A DNA stretch of 64,000 bases. It comes from Maribacter algarum (ex Zhang et al. 2020) (lineage in GTDB: Bacteria; Bacteroidota; Bacteroidia; Flavobacteriales; Flavobacteriaceae). Within the stretch, counting starts at the first letter, position 1. Each line of letters starts with the position of its first letter. The notes under the pieces were generated by a model. That model searched no databases. It had not been told where the DNA came from and saw only the letters and a list, made by a program, of their open reading frames with translations. A program made the position numbers and the translations under genes. Positions 26,922 through 36,362 of the stretch are shown piece by piece. The DNA is taken from contig NZ_VATY01000001.1 in NCBI RefSeq assembly GCF_005885635.1, positions 496,001-560,000 on the forward strand, given 5' to 3'.

Positions 26922-28382
26922 CTATAGTTCCAATCTCATAGTAGTATTGCCAATTGCAGAATAACTGATGAATACTTCCATATTTTCTAAATCGATGTTA
27001 ATCTCGGACCAGTCCTTATCAGCAATCCATTTCATTTGCAAAATGTGCGGTTCGGAATCTATCAATTCAAAATTACCATCGAAAGATGGATGCGAATTTC
27101 TGAATAACATCAACTTTTTTAATTTAGAAAACAAGGGTGTTTGCGTAGTTTCTACAATCTCTTCGTGGGTAAAATAATGTCGGTTGATATCCCTACCCAC
27201 ATTTGTTCCGGCAAGTAGTTGCATATCATTTTCTCCGGCCATCAATCCAACATAATATACCTGTGGGATTCCGGGAACAAAAAATTGAATGGCCCTTGCA
27301 ATGAAATAAGCGTTTTCATCTTTACCTAGGGCATCGAAATAGGTGCAATTTACTTGGTACAAATCTAAATTTGATGCCGCAGCACCAGTGGCCTTTCTAC
27401 TCATACCCCCACTATTTTCATGGATTCGCTCCACAATAGCATTCAGTCGGTCATCGGGAATCAAACCTGGTTTACCTCCTTCTGAAGCCACGTCTACTAT
27501 ACCGATTCCATCATGGGTATCGAGTACTGTTATCACATTTCTAGGAGCAACTTTCAACCATTTCTTAAGATTGGATCCATCTTGATTGTACAAACAATCC
27601 AAAACCAAAACAGGTAGGGCAAAATCATAAACGTAATCTACGCGTTTGGCAATCTCTATCTGTGTTTGGTAAAAGGAGTGAATTTCCACTAAAACCTCAA
27701 TACCTTTTAGTCTTGCCTTTTCCGTGAGCTGTCCTATGAAATCGAATGTCTCATCAGTCATAAAACATGAAGTTCCCCTGCGCTTCACAGCATAACCAGC
27801 AGCATCTAGACGTATCATAGTAATTCCTCCCTTTTGAAAGGTATCCAGTATTCCATCCAAGTAATCAGAACCTATTTCACTTTTTACATCGATATCTATT
27901 TGATTCTGAGTAAAAGTGGTCCATAAGGTTTTGGTCTCCCCATTTTGTAATTTGAATTCGGTAAAAGGCAATCCTGGTCTAGGGCGGTAGATCATATTGA
28001 TTTCCGCGTCGCTAGCCCCATTCGGAAAAACTTTGTCTTTGGTAAGGAACAGGTCAGCAAATTCCGAATCTTCCCCTTTTTGTAAATAGTCTTGAAAAGC
28101 GTCTGATTTTGCAGATACATGATTCACAATCAAATCTGACATGATATCTATTTCAGAACCTAAAGATTTCAGGTCATTCCAATCTCCCAGCCTTTCGTCT
28201 ATCTTGGTATGATCAATAGGGTCAAATCCCGCGTCAGCGCCATCAATTGGGAAGAAAAAAGGAAGAATATGAACACCTCCAAAGAGGCCTTTAAATTCAT
28301 TGGCCACCAAAGATTCTAGGTCTGATAAATTGTTACACCCGATGCGGTCAACGTAGGTTATCAGTTGTATTTTGTTCTTCAT
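26922..28382 (-). CDS. Sucrose phosphorylase (GH13 subfamily 18)
   Basis: 486 aa. It resembles bifidobacterial sucrose phosphorylase strikingly: the start 'MKNKIQLITYVDRIG', 'GVHILPFF.P.DGADAGFDPIDHTK', 'IYRPRPGLPF', the nucleophile Asp in 'MIRLDAAGY', the acid/base Glu in 'VLVEIHSFY', the transition-state Asp in 'VLDTHDGIGIVD', and the acceptor-site loop 'GAAASNLDLYQVN'. It splits sucrose with phosphate into glucose-1-phosphate and fructose in the cytoplasm; no signal peptide. Sucrose-6'-phosphate or glucosylglycerate phosphorylases share the fold, but the acceptor loop favours sucrose. First gene of the operon; a palindrome overlaps its start codon. Confidence 0.93.
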   Translation of the reverse strand: MKNKIQLITYVDRIGCNNLSDLESLVANEFKGLFGGVHILPFFFPIDGADAGFDPIDHTKIDERLGDWNDLKSLGSEIDIMSDLIVNHVSAKSDAFQDYLQKGEDSEFADLFLTKDKVFPNGASDAEINMIYRPRPGLPFTEFKLQNGETKTLWTTFTQNQIDIDVKSEIGSDYLDGILDTFQKGGITMIRLDAAGYAVKRRGTSCFMTDETFDFIGQLTEKARLKGIEVLVEIHSFYQTQIEIAKRVDYVYDFALPVLVLDCLYNQDGSNLKKWLKVAPRNVITVLDTHDGIGIVDVASEGGKPGLIPDDRLNAIVERIHENSGGMSRKATGAAASNLDLYQVNCTYFDALGKDENAYFIARAIQFFVPGIPQVYYVGLMAGENDMQLLAGTNVGRDINRHYFTHEEIVETTQTPLFSKLKKLMLFRNSHPSFDGNFELIDSEPHILQMKWIADKDWSEINIDLENMEVFISYSAIGNTTMRLEL

Positions 28383-28404
28383 AGCTGCTTTGACAAACAG
28401 CTAT
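28381..28404. promoter_or_regulatory. Candidate operator palindrome at the sucrose phosphorylase start
   Basis: ATAGCTGcTTTG-a-CAAACAGCTAT: two 11-nt arms that are perfect inverted repeats apart from one extra C in the left arm. It overlaps the last two bases of the start codon (complement at 28380-28382), where a bound repressor or an RNA hairpin would block initiation. No regulator gene is adjacent. Confidence 0.5.
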
Positions 28405-28452
28405 ATTAAAAATAATTGATGATTTAATTTTCTTTTTTTTCAATTAAAACCA

Positions 28453-28468
28453 ACTACAACCTTGTAGT
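28453..28468. promoter_or_regulatory. Palindrome between queG and the sucrose operon
   Basis: ACTACAA-cc-TTGTAGT, a perfect 7-bp inverted repeat around a 2-nt centre, ending 1 nt before the queG stop. As RNA it would give only a 5-bp stem with a 6-nt loop and a weak T-run (minus strand), so it is either a poor terminator for queG or an operator about 70 nt upstream of sucrose phosphorylase. Confidence 0.4.
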
Positions 28469-28469
28469 A

Positions 28470-29390
28470 CTATTGTAGAAATTTGATATTGCGTTGCAAA
28501 CCGGAAAATTTAGTTCTTTTCACCGCAGATTTTTGAAATACTTTCTTGAAAACATCCTCAGTAATTTCTTCCCAATCCTTCTTGGTCATCGAAAGTAAAT
28601 CAGGATGAGGATTAAAAAGAGGCTCACGATGCGGCTTTGAGAATTTATTCCATGGACAAACATCTTGACATATATCACAGCCAAAGGCCCAATCATCAAA
28701 TTTGCCTTCAAATTCATTAGGAATTTCATTTTTTAACTCAATAGTGAAATAAGATATGCATTTACTGCCATCAACGACATAAGGCTCCACGATGGCCTCG
28801 GTTGGGCAGGCGTCGATACAGGCGGTACATGTGCCACAATGGTCAGTTACGGGGGTATCATATTCCAATTCCAAATCAACAATCAACTCCGCGATAAAAT
28901 AAAAAGAGCCCACTTGTTGCGTCAGGAGGTTACTGTGTTTACCTATCCAGCCTAGTCCACTCTTAGCAGCCCAGGCTTTATCCAAGACAGGAGCGGAATC
29001 TACAAAAGCGCGACCGCTGACTTCTCCGATTTCTTCAGAAATAAAGTTTTGCAGTTGTCTTAGTTTTGATTTGATTACATGGTGGTAATCACTGCCATAA
29101 GCGTATTTGGAAATCTTATATGTACTCTCCTCTTGCGTTTCTTCTGGGTAATAATTCAGTAATAAAGAAATCACAGATTTCGAACCATCTACTAATAAAC
29201 GGGGATCTAAGCGTTTGTCGAAATGGTTTTCCATATAGCCCATTTCTCCGTGCATATTGTTCTTTAGCCATTTTTCCAAACGAGGAGCTTCCTCTTCTAA
29301 AAAATCAGCTTTCGAAATACCACACGACAAAAAACCGAGGCGTTTGGCTTCGGTTTTTATCATTTGAGTATGATTTTCTTTTGAACTCAT
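28470..29390 (-). CDS. queG: Epoxyqueuosine reductase QueG
   Basis: 306 aa from the ATG at 29390. The frame is open to 29558, but those 56 residues have no family counterpart. Conserved '[28 protein letters not shown]' binds cobalamin and substrate. Two ferredoxin-like [4Fe-4S] motifs follow: '[16 protein letters not shown]' and '[10 protein letters not shown]'. It carries out the last step of queuosine synthesis, reducing epoxyqueuosine in the wobble position of tRNAs for His, Tyr, Asn and Asp. It stands as a single minus-strand gene upstream of the sugar operon. The C-terminus is shorter than in E. coli QueG, without the HEAT repeats. Confidence 0.93.
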   Translation of the reverse strand: MSSKENHTQMIKTEAKRLGFLSCGISKADFLEEEAPRLEKWLKNNMHGEMGYMENHFDKRLDPRLLVDGSKSVISLLLNYYPEETQEESTYKISKYAYGSDYHHVIKSKLRQLQNFISEEIGEVSGRAFVDSAPVLDKAWAAKSGLGWIGKHSNLLTQQVGSFYFIAELIVDLELEYDTPVTDHCGTCTACIDACPTEAIVEPYVVDGSKCISYFTIELKNEIPNEFEGKFDDWAFGCDICQDVCPWNKFSKPHREPLFNPHPDLLSMTKKDWEEITEDVFKKVFQKSAVKRTKFSGLQRNIKFLQ

Positions 29391-29583
29391 TTTTAAATCT
29401 ACAGAAAACCAATTTATTTGGTTCCCAATAGCTGCTAAATTACAATTATCAGATACAACAACCTTTCTATTGAATAGAACTCGAAATGCACCTTTATGAA
29501 ATTTGAAAATAAAAACAACTCCAGAAATGTAACATTTTGTCTTTTTTGTAACTAACAAGAAGTATTGAAAACAACAACCTAAA

Positions 29584-30339
29584 ATGATTCAAATAAACAA
29601 GCTAACAAAATCCTTTACTTCTAAAACAGGAAAAGGGTTTAAAAAAGAAACTGTTACAGTGAATGCTGTAAACGAAGTTTCTTTCGAATGTAAACCCGGA
29701 AGAATTTTTTCGCTCCTTGGTCCAAATGGCGCAGGAAAAACTACTACACTGCGTATGATAGCCGGGATTATCAATCCTACCTCGGGCTCAGCCATTGTAG
29801 ATGGTGTGGATATTTCCCAAGGAAATAATGAAGTAAAAAAACGTATTGGATTCCTTACAGGTTCAACCGGACTCTACGAACGTCTGAACCCAGATGAGAC
29901 CCTAGATTTCTTTGGGAAATTGTTCAAGTTGCCAGAGAGAGAACTAAAAGAACGTAAGGAATATCTTTTTGAAAAACTCGGTATCAACGAGTTTCGCAAA
30001 AAACGTATGGGACAAATGAGTACGGGTATGAAACAAAAAGTATCCATTGCACGTACCTTGATTCATAATCCTGAGGTACTCATATTCGACGAACCCACTT
30101 CAGGGCTTGACGTGATTACCGCGGATAGTATCATTGATTTAATCCGTGAATCAAAAGCAGATAACAAAACGGTGATTTTCTCATCTCATATCATGAGTGA
30201 GGTAGACCTATTATGCGATGACCTTGCAATAATTAACAAAGGCTCTATCATCTACAACGACACTTTTGACAATTTCAAAAGAGATATGAAGGCCGACAAC
30301 CTAACCCAAGAATTCATTAATCGAGTAAAAGAAGCCTAA
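29584..30339 (+). CDS. ABC transporter ATP-binding protein (NatA-like)
   Basis: 251 aa. Walker A '[13 protein letters not shown]', signature '[15 protein letters not shown]', Walker B '[12 protein letters not shown]' and switch His in 'FSSHIMSEV' are all present, so the ATPase is complete. It is followed 1 nt later by a NatB-type permease. In Bacillus, NatAB exports sodium; other members of this family export peptides or drugs, so the substrate is not fixed. The 193-nt gap upstream (shared with divergent queG) shows no exact TAnnTTTG box on this strand. Confidence 0.9.
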   Translation: MIQINKLTKSFTSKTGKGFKKETVTVNAVNEVSFECKPGRIFSLLGPNGAGKTTTLRMIAGIINPTSGSAIVDGVDISQGNNEVKKRIGFLTGSTGLYERLNPDETLDFFGKLFKLPERELKERKEYLFEKLGINEFRKKRMGQMSTGMKQKVSIARTLIHNPEVLIFDEPTSGLDVITADSIIDLIRESKADNKTVIFSSHIMSEVDLLCDDLAIINKGSIIYNDTFDNFKRDMKADNLTQEFINRVKEA

Positions 30340-30340
30340 G

Positions 30341-31519
30341 ATGAACGAACTATTTGTAATTATAAAGAAAGAGCTTACTGAGCTTTTACGCGATAAAAAA
30401 ACAATTATCAACTCGATTGTGCTACCTACATTGCTGATTCCAGTTCTCATGTTTGGAGGCTTAAAGGTCAGCCAGATGATTCAGAAGAGTAATCAAGAAA
30501 AGAAAGTACAAATCGGGTTAGTGAATGCTCCTGATGATTTTAAAAGTTTGGTGGTCAGTGACACCTTGAACCAAGTTACCAATTATGATGAATCTATAGA
30601 CTTTAAGACACTGATTGACGATGGTACAATTCAAAGTGCTTTGGTGTTTTCCTCTGATTGGCGCGTACGGATGGATAGTCTAGAAAGCAGTGAAGTATAT
30701 ATATATCAGAACGGAACTAAGGATAATGTAAATAGTCGTGTTTCAGCAATGCTGGAGGAGTATAGTGCGAGATTAAAAGAAACTAGGATAACACAATTGA
30801 AAATTCCAGTTGAGAAAATGACTCCATTTGTTAAGAATGTAGTTGAAGTTGGTGAACAAAAAGAACTCATCGGCAAAAGAGTTGGGGGCTTTATACCTTA
30901 CATCTTTATTTTGACCATGTGGGGGGGGTGTCTTCTGGCAGCCATTGATTTGGTTACTGGTGAAAAAGAACGTAAAACCATTGAAACTACATTATCACTG
31001 CCTATTTCAAAGTTCAAGGTACTCATGGGCAAAGCTATTGTCGCTTCCTTTCTTGGATTTATACCTGCCTTACTAAATCTTATTGGTCTGATTTTAGGAT
31101 TGCAATTTATAGATGGCATACCAGAAGTAATCACCTCAGCATTAGGTGAAATGTTGAACTTTCAATCCATCACTATGATCTTATTATTATTGATTCCGTT
31201 CTCTCTCTTCTTGGCCGGACTTATCATAGCATTGGTAGCTGGAGCCACCTCTTTCAAGGAAGCACAAAGCAAAGCCTCACCTATCATTATATTGATAATC
31301 ATTCCTTTGGTTATGGCCCTAATGCCTGGAATTGAGTTTACCTGGGCTACTGTATTTATTCCAGTGTTGAATATTGGATTGGGTGTAAAAGAAATTATGG
31401 CAGGGACCATTAATATGGGCATGTACAGTGCAATGCTTTTGTCATTAATTGCCTTCGCGATAACTGCAATTTATTTCAGCTATAAAAAATTCTCAGATGA
31501 GAACGCAATTTTAAAGTAG
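30341..31519 (+). CDS. ABC transporter permease (NatB/ABC-2 type)
   Basis: 392 aa. One TM at about 20-40, an extracytoplasmic domain of about 140 residues, then six helices (about 180-385). 'LTMWGGCLLAAIDLVTGEKERKTIETTLSLPISK' is the conserved gating-helix region of NatB/ABC-2 permeases with the GEKE motif. It is paired with the NatA-like ATPase one base upstream. A terminator follows 20 nt after its stop. Confidence 0.88.
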   Translation: MNELFVIIKKELTELLRDKKTIINSIVLPTLLIPVLMFGGLKVSQMIQKSNQEKKVQIGLVNAPDDFKSLVVSDTLNQVTNYDESIDFKTLIDDGTIQSALVFSSDWRVRMDSLESSEVYIYQNGTKDNVNSRVSAMLEEYSARLKETRITQLKIPVEKMTPFVKNVVEVGEQKELIGKRVGGFIPYIFILTMWGGCLLAAIDLVTGEKERKTIETTLSLPISKFKVLMGKAIVASFLGFIPALLNLIGLILGLQFIDGIPEVITSALGEMLNFQSITMILLLLIPFSLFLAGLIIALVAGATSFKEAQSKASPIIILIIIPLVMALMPGIEFTWATVFIPVLNIGLGVKEIMAGTINMGMYSAMLLSLIAFAITAIYFSYKKFSDENAILK

Positions 31520-31540
31520 ATTTAGCGGTTGATTATGAAG

Positions 31541-31575
31541 AAGGCGGAGTGATTCATATTACTTCGCCTTTTTTA
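31541..31575. terminator. Terminator between the NatB-like and P450 genes
   Basis: AAGGCGgAGT, 10-nt loop, ACTtCGCCTT then TTTT: a 10-bp stem with one G-T wobble. The T-tract is on the plus strand, ending the ABC operon. It overlaps the stop codon of the converging P450 gene. Confidence 0.8.
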
Positions 31576-32898
31576 TCTTGGGATAAATCTTAAACGAACT
31601 TCTTTAGGCCTCAGCGAAATTAAAGGATCTAGTTCCACTTCCTCTGTCTGTTTTTCTATTCGGAACTTTTTTAAGATTCTGGCCACGACCAAAATCATTT
31701 CGTACATCGCAAAATTATTCCCAACACACATTCTAGGTCCCGCTCCGAAAGGGTAATAATAGTTCGAAAAATCTTTCTTATTCTCAGGATGAAAACGCTC
31801 CGGTTGAAATGCCTCTGGGTCATTCCAAAAATTTGGGTCTCGATGTAATTCATAAACAGCCAGTAATATCATAACATCTTTTGGTATGGTATGTCCCCCC
31901 AATTTATCTTCCGCAATTGACATACGGTCAATATAATACGCAGGTGGATACAATCGCATACCTTCTTCAACGCACTGTTTTACGTATTGAAGTGAGACAA
32001 TATTTTCAAGATGATTCCGATCGTCCAAATCTACTTTAGAAACACTTTCAAAGGCCTTGGCCTGCACCTCTTCATTCTGAGCTAATAGAAAAAGGGTAAA
32101 ACTCAAAGCATTGGCCGTAGTTTCGTGACCTGCAGTAAATAAAATAAGTACCTCATCAATCAATTGATCTCGCGACATGGGTTCTTCGTCTTCATAGCGC
32201 GCTTTCAACAACATATCAAGAAGGTCATCTTTTTCTATGCCTGAGTTAATGCGTTCTTGGATGATTTTATCTAGAATTCCCCTGGCTTCTTTAGAGTATG
32301 TTAAATGCCTATTGATTGCCCCGCTCATTTTGAACCACCAATTCAAATAAGGCTGTCGCATTTCCTTAATCAGCATCACCTGATTGGTTTCTGTGATGCG
32401 TTTCAATTCAGCCATTTCAGCTTGAATATCATCCCTACTAAAAAGTGATTGTGCCACGACCTGAAAGGCCAAATCCCCCATTAAGGGGTAAATATCTTGT
32501 GCCTCACCATCATGAATTCGCTCTAGTTCCCTATGAATGGCAGAATTCATAATACCTATTAAACCTTCCAATTTTTTCTTGTGAAATGCAGGTTGCACCA
32601 TTCGTCGATGGGTGCGCCAGTGTTCTCCATTAGATGTCAGCAGGCCTTTACCAATGTATTTGGCCAAATCTTCTGTTTGCAAAGTAGACTTATGATACTT
32701 TTTGTGATTTTTTTGAAGGATTTGTTTAATGAACTCGGGACTTCTAGTAAAAAGAATCAAACCAGTAGGGCCGATTTTGACCTTAAAAATATCACCTAGC
32801 TTATTAAAATTTTCATTGTGAAAAGGAAGGGGATTTTTCAGAATACTTTTTCGGTTCTTAAAAACTCTGTACGCTGAAACGGTAGGAATATTTTGCAT
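31573..32898 (-). CDS. Cytochrome P450
   Basis: 441 aa, soluble, no anchor. The I-helix is 'LFTAGHETTANALSF' with the acid-alcohol pair, the K-helix ExxR is in 'VEEGMRLYPPAYYID', and the heme-thiolate loop is 'YPFGAGPRMCVGNNFA' with Cys391 as ligand. All catalytic features are intact. Sequence character is nearest the CYP4/CYP102-like fatty-acid oxidising groups, but the substrate is unknown. Its start shares position 32898 with the ruvB stop, so it is translationally coupled to a DNA repair gene. No redox partner is adjacent. Confidence 0.92.
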   Translation of the reverse strand: MQNIPTVSAYRVFKNRKSILKNPLPFHNENFNKLGDIFKVKIGPTGLILFTRSPEFIKQILQKNHKKYHKSTLQTEDLAKYIGKGLLTSNGEHWRTHRRMVQPAFHKKKLEGLIGIMNSAIHRELERIHDGEAQDIYPLMGDLAFQVVAQSLFSRDDIQAEMAELKRITETNQVMLIKEMRQPYLNWWFKMSGAINRHLTYSKEARGILDKIIQERINSGIEKDDLLDMLLKARYEDEEPMSRDQLIDEVLILFTAGHETTANALSFTLFLLAQNEEVQAKAFESVSKVDLDDRNHLENIVSLQYVKQCVEEGMRLYPPAYYIDRMSIAEDKLGGHTIPKDVMILLAVYELHRDPNFWNDPEAFQPERFHPENKKDFSNYYYPFGAGPRMCVGNNFAMYEMILVVARILKKFRIEKQTEEVELDPLISLRPKEVRLRFIPR

Positions 32899-33920
32899 TA
32901 GAACAATCCGGGTTGGGTTCCTCCTTTTATTTTACCAAGATGTTTGTACGCCAGTTCGGTCACTTCCCTACCTCTAGGAGTACGCATAATAAAACCTTGC
33001 TGAATCAAGAAAGGCTCATACACCTCTTCAATCGTTTCAGCACTTTCGGAAACGGCGGTTGCCAAGGTGGTAATTCCGACAGGACCTCCTTTGAATTTAT
33101 CAATTATGGTGGTGAGAATCTTATTGTCCATTTCATCCAAGCCATGGGCATCAACATTCAAAGCTTTCAAACTGAATTTCGAAATATCCATATCAATATT
33201 TCCATTCCCTTTGATTTGAGCAAAGTCACGAACACGCCTCAGAAGAGCATTACAAATTCTTGGGGTGCCTCGGCTTCTTCCCGCTATTTCAATTGACGCA
33301 TCATTCGTGATTGGTACTTTTAATATTTGGGCACTGCGCTGCACAATCGTCGAAAGTAACTCCGTGTCGTAATACTGAAGTCTACTTTGTATTCCAAATC
33401 TTGCACGCATGGGGGCCGTCAATAATCCGGAACGGGTGGTTGCTCCAATCAGGGTAAACGGACTTAAATTGATTTGCACAGATCGTGCATTCGGACCCGT
33501 TTCTATCATAATATCGATTCGATAATCTTCCATAGCAGAGTACAAATATTCTTCTACAATAGGACTCAAACGATGAATTTCATCAATAAAAAGTACGTCG
33601 CGCTCATCTAGATTTGTAAGCAGTCCGGCTAAATCCCCTGGTTTATCTAAAACAGGACCAGAAGTAATTTTAATACCAACGCCCAATTCGTTGGCAAGAA
33701 TATGTGCAAGTGTGGTTTTTCCTAATCCCGGAGGACCATGAAATAAAGTATGATCTAAAGCCTCACCCCTCTGATTAGCCGCTTCGACAAATACTTTTAA
33801 GTTCTCCAGTACTTGTTCTTGACCCGTAAAATCATCAAAACTAACCGGACGCAAAGCTCTCTCGATATCGAGTTCCTCATTGGAAAATCCGTCAGTAGAA
33901 GGGTCTAAATACTCATTCAT
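32898..33920 (-). CDS. ruvB: Holliday junction DNA helicase RuvB
   Basis: 340 aa, standard. AAA+ signatures: Walker A '[14 protein letters not shown]', Walker B '[10 protein letters not shown]', sensor 1 'LIGATTRSG', arginine finger region 'PMRARFGIQ', and the winged helix with '[17 protein letters not shown]'. It drives branch migration with RuvA. ruvA lies about 13 kb away with maeB and sprA rather than adjacent. Its -7 box is only 7 nt upstream of the ATG, so its mRNA may be nearly leaderless. Confidence 0.97.
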   Translation of the reverse strand: MNEYLDPSTDGFSNEELDIERALRPVSFDDFTGQEQVLENLKVFVEAANQRGEALDHTLFHGPPGLGKTTLAHILANELGVGIKITSGPVLDKPGDLAGLLTNLDERDVLFIDEIHRLSPIVEEYLYSAMEDYRIDIMIETGPNARSVQINLSPFTLIGATTRSGLLTAPMRARFGIQSRLQYYDTELLSTIVQRSAQILKVPITNDASIEIAGRSRGTPRICNALLRRVRDFAQIKGNGNIDMDISKFSLKALNVDAHGLDEMDNKILTTIIDKFKGGPVGITTLATAVSESAETIEEVYEPFLIQQGFIMRTPRGREVTELAYKHLGKIKGGTQPGLF

Positions 33921-33927
33921 TGTTACA

Positions 33928-33935
33928 CAAAGATA
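33928..33935 (-). promoter_or_regulatory. -7 box of ruvB-P450
   Basis: Minus strand TATCTTTG (exact TAnnTTTG) at 33935-33928. The ATG begins at 33920, so transcription would start within a few bases of the start codon. Confidence 0.5.
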
Positions 33936-34017
33936 GGGGAAAAAGTCAGAAGATTGTTGCCAATAAAGAACCTGGGTTCGGACTATTTGAAAGCAAATAA
34001 ATTCGTAATTTCAAAGC

Positions 34018-36282
34018 ATGGAAAAGAAAACATACTCCCCGGGAATTCTTCAATATATTCCTTTTTTTTATGTGATTTGGTCAGATGATTTAGTATCTGC
34101 TTCAGAAATAAATGTTGTTGAAAAAGCAATTGGGCAAGATGCCAGTTTAAGCAAGGACGAATCTTTTGTCCTGAAATCTTGGTTAAATACAAAAAATCGA
34201 CCTGCAAATGATGAGCTCAAGAACTGGAAGCATATTGTGTCCAACTCAGATGTAAAGCTTGTAGAGAGCAATACTTATCCTTTAAGTACTTTTAGTCAAA
34301 AAGTCGTTTGCAATTATTTTGAGGAATGTCCTTTTAACGATTCCCTAAAACATATTGAGGTAAATTTAGGAATTCAACCCAATCATTACAATCATTTGTT
34401 TGATGTGGAGGTTGAGCATGAAATCACGTCAAACTACTACAATGCTTCCGAAATTGATGAAATATTAAAAGGAGAACATGCCGAGGTTATTGATGGATTT
34501 CGCAACACATTGGATAATCCAATTTTCAGATGGGACATCCATCGAAATAAAGAAGAATTCCGTGAGGTGGTTTTGAATCAAGTAAAATATCTTGCGGATA
34601 AAGGTTATGGCGCACTTGCCTACCCAAAAGCTTACGGCGGAATTGAAGATATGGAAGGCTATGCATACATGTTTGAAAATATGATGTATGTGGATGGAAG
34701 CTTGACCATAAAATTTGGGGTGCAATTTGGACTATTTGGTGGAAGCATTCAAAAACTCGGCACCAAAAAACATCATGACGAATACTTGACTGAAACAGGA
34801 AAGGCAAGTCTTTTAGGTTGTTTCGCTATGACCGAAACAGGTCACGGTTCCAACGTTCGGGGAATTAAAACCACAGCCACCTATGACAAGGCTTTAGACC
34901 AAATTATCATTCATACTCCCGGGAAAAATGACAACAAAGAATACATCGGCAATGCCCTACATTCTAAAATGGCATCGGTATTTGCACAGTTGATTGTTGA
35001 CGGAAAGAATGAAGGGGTACATGCGATTTTAGTTCCTGTACGAAATGAAAAACATGAATTACTCTCTGGAATTACTATTGAAGACAATGGTTATAAGTTG
35101 GGATTGAATGGAGTTGATAACGGAAAGATTTGGTTCAATCAGGTGGCCGTTCCCCGGGAAAATCTATTGAATAAATATGGTGATATCAAAGAAGATGGTT
35201 CATATCGCTCGGATATTAAAAATCCTAATAAACGCTTTTTTACCATGCTTGGAACTTTGGTAGGCGGACGTATCTGTGTTGCCAGAGCAGGACTTGGAGG
35301 TGCAAAAATGGCTTTAACAGTTGCTATCAAACATGCGCTCAAAAGACGGCAGTTCAATGACAGCATAAAAGTTCAAGAAGATCTCTTGATGGATTATCCT
35401 ACACATCAATTGCGTTTGACCCCTTTAGTGGCAAGTGCCTATGTATATCATGTCACCCTTGATAAGATGATGAAGGATTATTGTGATGAGAGCAAACCTG
35501 ACAAACGTATTGTAGAAACGCAGGTTGCAGGGTTAAAATCTATCATAACTTGGTATGCAAATGACACCATTCAAGAATGTCGAGAAGCCTGTGGTGGAAA
35601 AGGATACTTGATAGAAAACCGCATTGCCGATTTAAAAGGAGATGTAGACATTTTCACTACTTTCGAAGGTGACAATACCGTTCTTTTGTTACTTGCAGCC
35701 AAAGGCGTTCTTTCTGACTTTAAAGCGGAATTTAATAGTGCTGGATTTTCGGCGGTATTAAAACTTCTAAGTAGTCAGTTAAGTGATAAGCTATCCACAA
35801 TTAATCCCTTATATTCCAATAAAGTGGATAAGGAGCATTTATACAACCCTCAATTCCATAAACATGCTTTTGATTATCGCACCCGCAGGTTGACCTATAC
35901 ACTAGCGAAGCGTATCCGTAGTTATATTAAAAAGGGAATGCCTTCTTATCAAGCATTTATGAAAGTGCAAACACATTTAATAGCATTAGGTAAAGCCTAT
36001 GCCGTTGAACTTGCTTACACTACCTATTCAGATTTTGTTGATGGAATGTCAGAAGGAAAAAACAAAGACCTTTTTAAAAAATTAGGAACTATTCATGCCC
36101 TATATGAAATTCGAAAGGATTCAGAATGGTATCTAGAACAGGGTTACATTAGTGGTACGAAGTCAAAAGCTATTCGTCAGCGCGTAGAACGTTTATGTAC
36201 CGAACTAAGGCCTCATATTGGAATACTAGTAGACGGTTGGGGAATACCACAGTCTTGTATGAGTGCGCAGATTGCTGAGTAG
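34018..36282 (+). CDS. Large acyl-CoA dehydrogenase family protein
   Basis: 754 aa, about twice the 380-aa core. An N-terminal region of about 150 residues precedes the acyl-CoA dehydrogenase fold, a plan resembling peroxisomal acyl-CoA oxidases. FAD and substrate motifs include 'GCFAMTETGHGSNVRGIKTTATY', 'GGRICVARAGLGGAKMALTVAIKHALKRRQF' and, in the C-terminal domain, 'CREACGGKGYLIENRIADLKGDVDIFTTFEGDNTVLL'. The Glu in 'TFEGDN' is placed like the catalytic base of acyl-CoA oxidases. It should act in fatty acid oxidation. It is a single gene, divergent from ruvB with about 97 nt between them. Confidence 0.9.
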   Translation: MEKKTYSPGILQYIPFFYVIWSDDLVSASEINVVEKAIGQDASLSKDESFVLKSWLNTKNRPANDELKNWKHIVSNSDVKLVESNTYPLSTFSQKVVCNYFEECPFNDSLKHIEVNLGIQPNHYNHLFDVEVEHEITSNYYNASEIDEILKGEHAEVIDGFRNTLDNPIFRWDIHRNKEEFREVVLNQVKYLADKGYGALAYPKAYGGIEDMEGYAYMFENMMYVDGSLTIKFGVQFGLFGGSIQKLGTKKHHDEYLTETGKASLLGCFAMTETGHGSNVRGIKTTATYDKALDQIIIHTPGKNDNKEYIGNALHSKMASVFAQLIVDGKNEGVHAILVPVRNEKHELLSGITIEDNGYKLGLNGVDNGKIWFNQVAVPRENLLNKYGDIKEDGSYRSDIKNPNKRFFTMLGTLVGGRICVARAGLGGAKMALTVAIKHALKRRQFNDSIKVQEDLLMDYPTHQLRLTPLVASAYVYHVTLDKMMKDYCDESKPDKRIVETQVAGLKSIITWYANDTIQECREACGGKGYLIENRIADLKGDVDIFTTFEGDNTVLLLLAAKGVLSDFKAEFNSAGFSAVLKLLSSQLSDKLSTINPLYSNKVDKEHLYNPQFHKHAFDYRTRRLTYTLAKRIRSYIKKGMPSYQAFMKVQTHLIALGKAYAVELAYTTYSDFVDGMSEGKNKDLFKKLGTIHALYEIRKDSEWYLEQGYISGTKSKAIRQRVERLCTELRPHIGILVDGWGIPQSCMSAQIAE

Positions 36283-36313
36283 AATGAAATTCGCTAATCA
36301 TTGAAGTTTCAAA

Positions 36314-36340
36314 GTTCTCGACTCCGCTCGAAGTGTCAGT
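36314..36340. repeat. Short dispersed repeat-like sequence
   Basis: Contains TCTCGACTCCGCTCGAAGTG, a motif I recognise as a frequent intergenic unit in flavobacterial genomes. It is imperfectly palindromic (TCGA...TCGA). It sits between the converging acyl-CoA dehydrogenase and DUF2807 genes. No second copy is seen in the window. Confidence 0.45.
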
Positions 36341-36362
36341 CTGTTACGCATCTAACAAAAAA

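Noticed and set aside
29391-29558. N-terminal extension of QueG
   Set aside because: The frame is open but the residues have no family counterpart, and the ATG at 29390 gives the standard length.
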